Part shown: positions 32,128 through 36,698 of the stretch, in pieces
Numbering within the stretch: position 1 is the stretch's first letter
Layout: each line of letters opens with the position of its first letter
Source of the DNA: Xinfangfangia pollutisoli
GTDB taxonomy: Bacteria > Pseudomonadota > Alphaproteobacteria > Rhodobacterales > Rhodobacteraceae
DNA: 36,698 nucleotides
NCBI RefSeq assembly: GCF_020179405.1
Contig: NZ_JAICBZ010000040.1
Location: 1-36,698, forward strand
Reading direction: 5' to 3'
Notes under the pieces: model-generated
What the model saw: the letters and a program-made list of their open reading frames with translations, nothing else
What the model was told of the DNA's origin: nothing
Database searches by the model: none
Position numbers and translations under genes: made by a program

Positions 32128-34364
32128 TTGCGCCTCCGCACCACCCGCCGTTTCGGCGCGCCGCCCGCTCCGCCGCGCCCCGGCACCTTGCCGCGGCTGC
32201 GCGCCGCGCGCCCCGAGGGCAGGGGGCGGGCGTCGATTTCCAGCAGCTCCAGCCGCAGCCCGCCGGTGACCGGCACCGCCTCGGCCAGGCGCACCGTCAC
32301 CTTGGCGCCAATGCCGATCGTCAGCCCGGTATCGGCGCCCATGATCGTCTGGCTGGCCGCATCGAAATGAAAGAATTCGCGCCCCACATCGCGGATCGGA
32401 ATCAGCCCGTCTGCCCCGCTGTCGTCCAGCTTCACGAACAGCCCGAACCGCTGCACGCCCGAGACGCGGCCGGTAAACGTTGCCCCCACCCGATCCGACA
32501 GATAGGCGGCCAGATAGCGGTCGACCGTATCGCGTTCGGCCGCCATGCTTCGGCGTTCGGCATCAGAAATCAGCTTGGCGGTTTCGTCCAGGTTCTCGAT
32601 GTCGAAAGCCGACAACCCGTCCTCGCCCCAGCCATGGCCGCGGATCAGCGCGCGATGCACGATCAGGTCGGAATAGCGCCGGATGGGCGAGGTGAAATGC
32701 GCGTAATTCCGCAGCGCCAGGCCGAAATGGCCCAGATTCTGCGGCGCGTAATAGGCCTGGGTCATCGATCGCAGGGTCGAGATATTGATCAATTCGTCCT
32801 GGTCCGAGCCTTCGGCCTGCGCCAGAAGCCGGTTCAGATGCGCGGTCTTCAACACCTGCCCCTTGGCCAGCGTAAAGCCCGAGGCCTCGGCCACCTCGCG
32901 CAGCGCATCCAGCTTGTCGGGGCTGGGTTCTTCATGCACCCGGAACAGCAAAGGCTGTTTCAGGCGCTGCAATTCCTCGGCCGCGGCGACATTGGCCAGG
33001 ACCATGAATTCCTCGATCAGCTTATGCGCATCGACCCGGTCCTTGAAGGCGACCGAGGTCACCTTGCCCTCGTCCGACAGCACGATCTGGCGTTCGGGCA
33101 GGTCCAGCTCCAAAGGCTGGCGCAGGGTGCGGGCACGTTTCAGCGCGGCATAGGCGCCGTAAAGTGGCCGGATGACCTGTTCCAGCAGCGGTTCGGTCTT
33201 GGCATCGGGGCTGCCATCCTGCGCGGTCTGGACCTGCACATATTCCAGCGACGCGCGCGACCGCATCACGCCCCTATGGAAGCGATGCGACAGCTTGGCG
33301 CCCGTGGCGTCGATCTGCATCCGCACTGCCAGACAGGGCCGGTCGACATGTTCGTGCAAGCTGCAAAGATCGCCCGACAGGACATCGGGCAGCATGGGCA
33401 CGACCCGGTCGGGGAAATAGGTGGAATTGCCGCGCCGCCGCGCCTCGCGGTCCAAGGCGCCGCCGGGGCGCACATAGGCCGCCACATCGGCAATGGCGAC
33501 CCAAAGGACATAGCCGCCCGGATTGCCGGCTTCGGTGTCGGGCTGGGCCAGCACCGCATCGTCGCGGTCGCGCGCATCGGCGGGGTCGATGGTGACCAGC
33601 GGCAGATCGCGCAGGTCTTCGCGATGGGCCATGGAAAAGGGCGGGGCGTTTTCCGCCTCGGCCATGGCGGCATCGGGGAAACGGTCGGGGATGCCGTGCT
33701 GGTGGATGGCGATCAGCGACACGGCGCGCGGGCCCGCCGGATCGCCCAGCCGCGCCACGATCCGCGCCTGCGGCAGGCCCAGACGGCGGGGCCCGGCCAG
33801 TTCGGCCTCGACCAACTCGCCGTCGCGGGCGCCCATGTCATCTGCGGATTTCACCCGCCATTCCTTGTCGACGCCCTTGTCGATCGACACGATCCGCCCG
33901 CCTTCGCTGCCCTTGCGGAAGACGCCCAAAAGTTTCAGCGGGTTCGAGCCGATCTGACGGATCAGCCGCGCCTCATAGACATAGTCGTCCAGATCGACCT
34001 TGGTCAGGCGGGCCAGGATGCGGTCGCCCTCGGCCAGGGCCGGATCGCCCTGTTTCGGCAGGATCAGGATCCGGCCGGCGTCCTTGTCGACGCCTTCTTC
34101 CATCGGCTCGGCGAACAGATCGCCGGCATCGTCGGGCTTCAGCACTTTCAGCAGCGCCACCGGCGGCAATTCGCCCTTCGGCCGGAAGCGGCGGGCCGAT
34201 TTGGTGACGGTGCCCTCCTCCTCCAATTCGCGCAACAGCCGGCGCAGATCGGCGCGCTGGTCGCCTTTCAGGCCAAAGGCCTTGGCGATATCGCGTTTCG
34301 AAGACAGCCCCGGATTGTCCGAGAGCCATTGGCGGATCTGGTCTTTGGAAGGAAGCGGCACCAT
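32124..34364 (-). CDS. rnr: Ribonuclease R
   Basis: A 746-residue 3'-5' exoribonuclease. In order: N-terminal winged helix (about 1-60), cold-shock-type OB folds (about 60-230), the RNB domain (about 240-570) with the aspartate cluster TIDPADARDRDDAV at 254-267 and ADVAAYVRPGGALDREARRRGNSTYFPDRVVPMLP, an S1 domain (about 640-715: GATFTGRVSGVQRFGLFVKLDDSGADGLI), and a short basic tail ending KRRVVRRRK. No clear Shine-Dalgarno is before the ATG at 34364. It is first gene of the rnr-mltB pair, with a pair of dispersed elements upstream. Confidence 0.96.
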   Translation of the reverse strand: MVPLPSKDQIRQWLSDNPGLSSKRDIAKAFGLKGDQRADLRRLLRELEEEGTVTKSARRFRPKGELPPVALLKVLKPDDAGDLFAEPMEEGVDKDAGRILILPKQGDPALAEGDRILARLTKVDLDDYVYEARLIRQIGSNPLKLLGVFRKGSEGGRIVSIDKGVDKEWRVKSADDMGARDGELVEAELAGPRRLGLPQARIVARLGDPAGPRAVSLIAIHQHGIPDRFPDAAMAEAENAPPFSMAHREDLRDLPLVTIDPADARDRDDAVLAQPDTEAGNPGGYVLWVAIADVAAYVRPGGALDREARRRGNSTYFPDRVVPMLPDVLSGDLCSLHEHVDRPCLAVRMQIDATGAKLSHRFHRGVMRSRASLEYVQVQTAQDGSPDAKTEPLLEQVIRPLYGAYAALKRARTLRQPLELDLPERQIVLSDEGKVTSVAFKDRVDAHKLIEEFMVLANVAAAEELQRLKQPLLFRVHEEPSPDKLDALREVAEASGFTLAKGQVLKTAHLNRLLAQAEGSDQDELINISTLRSMTQAYYAPQNLGHFGLALRNYAHFTSPIRRYSDLIVHRALIRGHGWGEDGLSAFDIENLDETAKLISDAERRSMAAERDTVDRYLAAYLSDRVGATFTGRVSGVQRFGLFVKLDDSGADGLIPIRDVGREFFHFDAASQTIMGADTGLTIGIGAKVTVRLAEAVPVTGGLRLELLEIDARPLPSGRAARSRGKVPGRGGAGGAPKRRVVRRRK

Positions 34365-34420
34365 GGCGAAGCCGTAGCATGGCGCGCCCGGTACGGGAAC
34401 CGGCGATTATGCGGCGCGCC

Positions 34421-34513
34421 CCGGGGCGCTGCCCCGGACCCCGGGATATTTGGACAGAGAGGAAGGCCATATCCCTTCGCATCGCTGCGGCCTTCCTCTC
34501 TGCAAAAATATCC
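34421..34513. repeat. Inverted pair of the dispersed element (copies C and D)
   Basis: Copy C (34421-34467, plus) matches copy B at 13631-13677 at 44 of 47 positions. Copy D (34492-34513, minus) has the GGATATTT...CAGAGAGGAAG core in the opposite sense. Together AGAGAGGAAGGCC (34456-34468) and GGCCTTCCTCTCT (34489-34501) form a 13-bp hairpin with a 20-base loop between the acetyltransferase stop and the rnr start. It may terminate the dapE-GNAT transcript. Confidence 0.75.
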
Positions 34514-34552
34514 CCGCCGGAGGCAGCCGACGGCGCCGGCCTCGCGCCTGCG

Positions 34553-34972
34553 TCAGAGGGGAAGCACCATGTCGCGATGCGGGATGCCGGCATCGTCATA
34601 GACCGGGCCATAGGCTTCGAAGCCCAGCGCCTGATAAAAGCCCAAAGCATGGGTCTGGGCGCCGAGCTTCACCTTCTCGATCCCCGGCATGCTGCGAAAT
34701 TCGGCGATGGCGGCGCGGATCAGCGCGGCGCCGATGCCCTGGCCGCGATGGCTGGCCAGCACGCAGACCCGGCCGATCTTGCCCGTGCTGCCTTCAACCA
34801 GCAGCCGGGCCGAGCCGATGGGCCGGCCCGCTTCGCTGGCCAGAAGATGGATCGCGGCTTCGTCGCGATCGTCCAGCTCGTCGGCTTCCGAGACGCCCTG
34901 TTCCTCGATGAACACCGCCCGGCGCAGGGCGCGGCAGGCGGCGATGTCGCGGCTGGGGGCGATGGCGATCAT
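34553..34972 (-). CDS. GNAT-family N-acetyltransferase
   Basis: A 139-residue acetyl-CoA-dependent acetyltransferase. The acetyl-CoA loop is RGQGIGAAL (about 76-84), preceded by the strand [12 protein letters not shown] and followed by [20 protein letters not shown], the usual GNAT C-terminal pattern. An N-terminal [18 protein letters not shown] matches the ElaA/YjcF-like subgroup. The substrate is unknown. Its ATG overlaps the dapE stop by four bases (ATGA), so it is the downstream partner of dapE. Confidence 0.9.
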   Translation of the reverse strand: MIAIAPSRDIAACRALRRAVFIEEQGVSEADELDDRDEAAIHLLASEAGRPIGSARLLVEGSTGKIGRVCVLASHRGQGIGAALIRAAIAEFRSMPGIEKVKLGAQTHALGFYQALGFEAYGPVYDDAGIPHRDMVLPL

Positions 34973-36117
34973 GCGAAATAGTCGCGCAGGATGCGGCTGT
35001 AGACTGCCTTCAGCTGATGGATCTGCGCCACTTCCACCCGTTCGTCGACCTGATGCATGGTCTTGCCGACCAGGCCGAATTCGACGACCGGGCAGTGATC
35101 CTTGACGAAGCGCGCATCCGAAGTGCCGCCCGAGGTCGAATATTCCGGCGTCACCCCGGTTTCGGCGGCAACGGCAGCCCGCACCAGCGCCGAGAATTCG
35201 CCCGGCGGGGTCAGGAAGCTTTCGCCGGAAATCGACACTTTCACCGCGATCTGCACCCCGGTTTCCGCCTGCACCGCCGCGGCCTGATCGGTCAGCCACT
35301 GGGTCAGCGTGGCGCCGGAATGGGCATCGTTGAAGCGGATGTTCACCACGGCCGTGCCCTTGGCCGGGATCACATTGGTCGCGGGATTGCCGCAGTCGAT
35401 GGTGGTGATCGCCAGCGTCGAGGCATCGAAATGCGCGGTGCCTTCGTCCAGCGGCTTTTCCTCCAGCCGCGCCATCAGCTTGACCAGCGCCGACATCGGG
35501 TTCTTGGCGCGATGGGGATAGGCGGAATGGCCCTGCACGCCCGTGGCCTGGAACCAGGCCGTCAGGCTGCCGCGGCGGCCGATCTTGATCATCTCGCCCA
35601 TGGTGGCGGGGCAGGTCGGCTCGCCCACCAGGCAATGCGTCATCCGCTCGCCATTGGCGGCCATCCAGTCCAGCAGCGCCACGGTGCCGTCTTCGGCATC
35701 GGCCTCTTCATCGCCGGTGATGGTCAGCACCACCGCGCCATCGGGCGGGGTGGTGCGGACGAAATCCACCGCGGCCGCGACAAAGGCCGCGACGCCGGAT
35801 TTCATGTCGGTCGCGCCGCGGCCATACATCCAGCCGTCGATCACCGCCGCCCCGAACGGGTCTTGCGTCCAGGCGGCGCGGTCGCCCACCGGGACCACAT
35901 CGGTATGGCCGTTGAAGCCGAAGCTGCGGTTCGCGCCGCGCGCGCCCCAGCGGGCAAACAGGTTGGCGATGCCCCCCCGGTCCACCCGGGTGCAGGCAAA
36001 GCCCGCCGCGGAAAGTTCGCGCTCCAGAAGCTGCAGCGCCCCGCCCTCATCGGGGGTGACCGAGGGGCAGCGGATCAGCGCGGCGGTCAGGGCGACGGGA
36101 TCGGTCTTCTGGGTCAT
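34969..36117 (-). CDS. dapE: Succinyl-diaminopimelate desuccinylase DapE
   Basis: A 382-residue M20-family di-zinc hydrolase that releases succinate from N-succinyl-LL-diaminopimelate in lysine and meso-diaminopimelate synthesis. Metal and catalytic residues: H71 and D73 ([10 protein letters not shown]), D104 ([10 protein letters not shown]), E137/E138 ([11 protein letters not shown]), then CLVGEPT, GTSDARF and a C-terminal [12 protein letters not shown] histidine. The start is set by AAGGAG eight bases before the ATG at 36117; the frame to 36201 would add a Pro/Arg-rich stretch. First gene of the dapE-GNAT pair. Confidence 0.95.
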   Translation of the reverse strand: MTQKTDPVALTAALIRCPSVTPDEGGALQLLERELSAAGFACTRVDRGGIANLFARWGARGANRSFGFNGHTDVVPVGDRAAWTQDPFGAAVIDGWMYGRGATDMKSGVAAFVAAAVDFVRTTPPDGAVVLTITGDEEADAEDGTVALLDWMAANGERMTHCLVGEPTCPATMGEMIKIGRRGSLTAWFQATGVQGHSAYPHRAKNPMSALVKLMARLEEKPLDEGTAHFDASTLAITTIDCGNPATNVIPAKGTAVVNIRFNDAHSGATLTQWLTDQAAAVQAETGVQIAVKVSISGESFLTPPGEFSALVRAAVAAETGVTPEYSTSGGTSDARFVKDHCPVVEFGLVGKTMHQVDERVEVAQIHQLKAVYSRILRDYFA

Positions 36118-36371
36118 CACGGGCTCCTTCTTGGGGCAAGTCGTAGCGGCCGGGCGGGGCCGGTGCAACCGCTGCGGCAGGACAGGTGACAGGCCGGGCA
36201 TTTCGGCCTAGAATCACGGGCAAGACCCGTCTCAAGGCGGGCGAACCGCGGCTGAGGCGCCGCATCGGGCAAGCAAGGCGGATCGGGCGGGCGGGCATGT
36301 CGCCGGGCCGGTGCCGGAACAGGCGGATGAGACATGACCGGAAGGCGCAAGCAGGCCCGGGGGCAGGCGGC

Positions 36372-36698
36372 ATGAGCGGCGGCTGGCTGATCCTGTCGGA
36401 TCACGACATGTCGCGGGCCCCCCAGATGCCTGGGCCGCTGAGCCGCGGGGCGCTGGTCATGGAACTGGCCTGGCCCCTGCCCAGCGGCGTTCTGTTCGAC
36501 TGGCAGGGCCGCGACCTGGGCCTGGCCTTCTCGCTGTTTCATCACCCCGAGGCGGGCCTGGGCCTGTGCTGGCGTGACGGCGCGGGGCTGAGCCGGCTGG
36601 TTCTGGCCGGCGCCCTGCGCTCGGACGCGGCGCGGGTGGCGCGGCTGACCTGGCGCTGGGACGGGCCGGGCAATGCCTGGCATCTGCGGCTGGATGGC
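36372..36698 (+). CDS. N-terminal part of a probable Hint-domain protein (partial at window edge)
   Basis: From the ATG at 36372 a frame stays open to the last base (109 codons). It reads MSGGWLILSDHDMSRAPQMPG... with later GALVMELAWPLPSG, SLFHHPEAGLGLCWR and ARLTWRWDGPGNAWHLRLDG. This resembles the beta-rich N-terminal part of Hint-domain proteins common in Rhodobacterales; the Hint domain itself would lie beyond the window, so the call is tentative. An in-frame ATG at 36297 is an alternative start. It is divergent from dapE across about 254 bp. Confidence 0.5.
   Translation, partial: MSGGWLILSDHDMSRAPQMPGPLSRGALVMELAWPLPSGVLFDWQGRDLGLAFSLFHHPEAGLGLCWRDGAGLSRLVLAGALRSDAARVARLTWRWDGPGNAWHLRLDG

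Noticed and set aside
12432-34513. Dispersed element as an insertion sequence or CRISPR
   Set aside because: Copies are under 50 bp, unevenly spaced, carry no ORF and have no target duplications.

Overview
The window is very GC-rich, densely packed chromosomal DNA. Gene content and style point to an alphaproteobacterium of the Rhodobacterales (Paracoccus/Rhodobacter-like): a recQ with a doubled HRDC end, a UMF1-family transporter, a class II cytochrome c, small I78 inhibitors, a probable Hint-domain protein, and a recurring intergenic GGATATTT...CAGAGAGGAAG element. This assignment is inferred from gene content and composition, not from a marker gene. I see no tRNA, rRNA, CRISPR array, transposase or integrase.

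Region 1 (1-14988) is mostly housekeeping. It holds an unidentified gene end, yggT-recQ (minus strand), a hot-dog thioesterase, a UMF1 transporter overlapping mepA and a secreted esterase-like phytase-family protein, a queuosine-precursor transporter, and a structured leader/small-RNA locus in front of arfB. These are followed by a PiT phosphate transporter, the NAD-salvage pair pncA-pncB, trhO (tRNA U34 hydroxylase), an LLM flavin oxidoreductase, a NYN/OST-HTH putative RNase, and ybaK.

Region 2 (15161-29274) is a catabolic island of about 14 kb. On the minus strand lies a four-gene SsuABC/TauABC-type ABC importer. Divergent from it is a tightly packed plus-strand operon: a DUF1100-type C-C hydrolase, LigA- and LigB-like extradiol dioxygenase subunits, a class A flavin monooxygenase, a second alpha/beta hydrolase, and a CoxL/G/S/M-like molybdenum hydroxylase. 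An AraC-type regulator (minus strand) and a beta-keto acid cleavage enzyme (plus strand) close the island. The set reads as uptake, ring hydroxylation, side-chain C-C cleavage, second hydroxylation, extradiol ring opening, hydrolysis and keto-acid cleavage. It suits a substituted (N-hetero)aromatic, and three of its enzyme types match those of the lower nicotine pathway of plasmid pAO1. The substrate cannot be read from the sequence.

Region 3 (29434-36698) returns to housekeeping. It has two tandem I78 peptidase-inhibitor-like lipoproteins, then minus-strand genes read from right to left: dapE-GNAT acetyltransferase, rnr-mltB (lytic transglycosylase) and a cytochrome c' ending in a strong terminator. 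A partial, probable Hint-domain gene runs off the right edge.

The most unusual non-coding signal is at about 7217-7440. An 18-codon ORF full of rare codons sits behind a Shine-Dalgarno that matches 16 bases of the 16S 3' end. It is followed by hairpins, a possible anti-SD segment and a perfect intrinsic terminator just upstream of the ribosome-rescue gene arfB.
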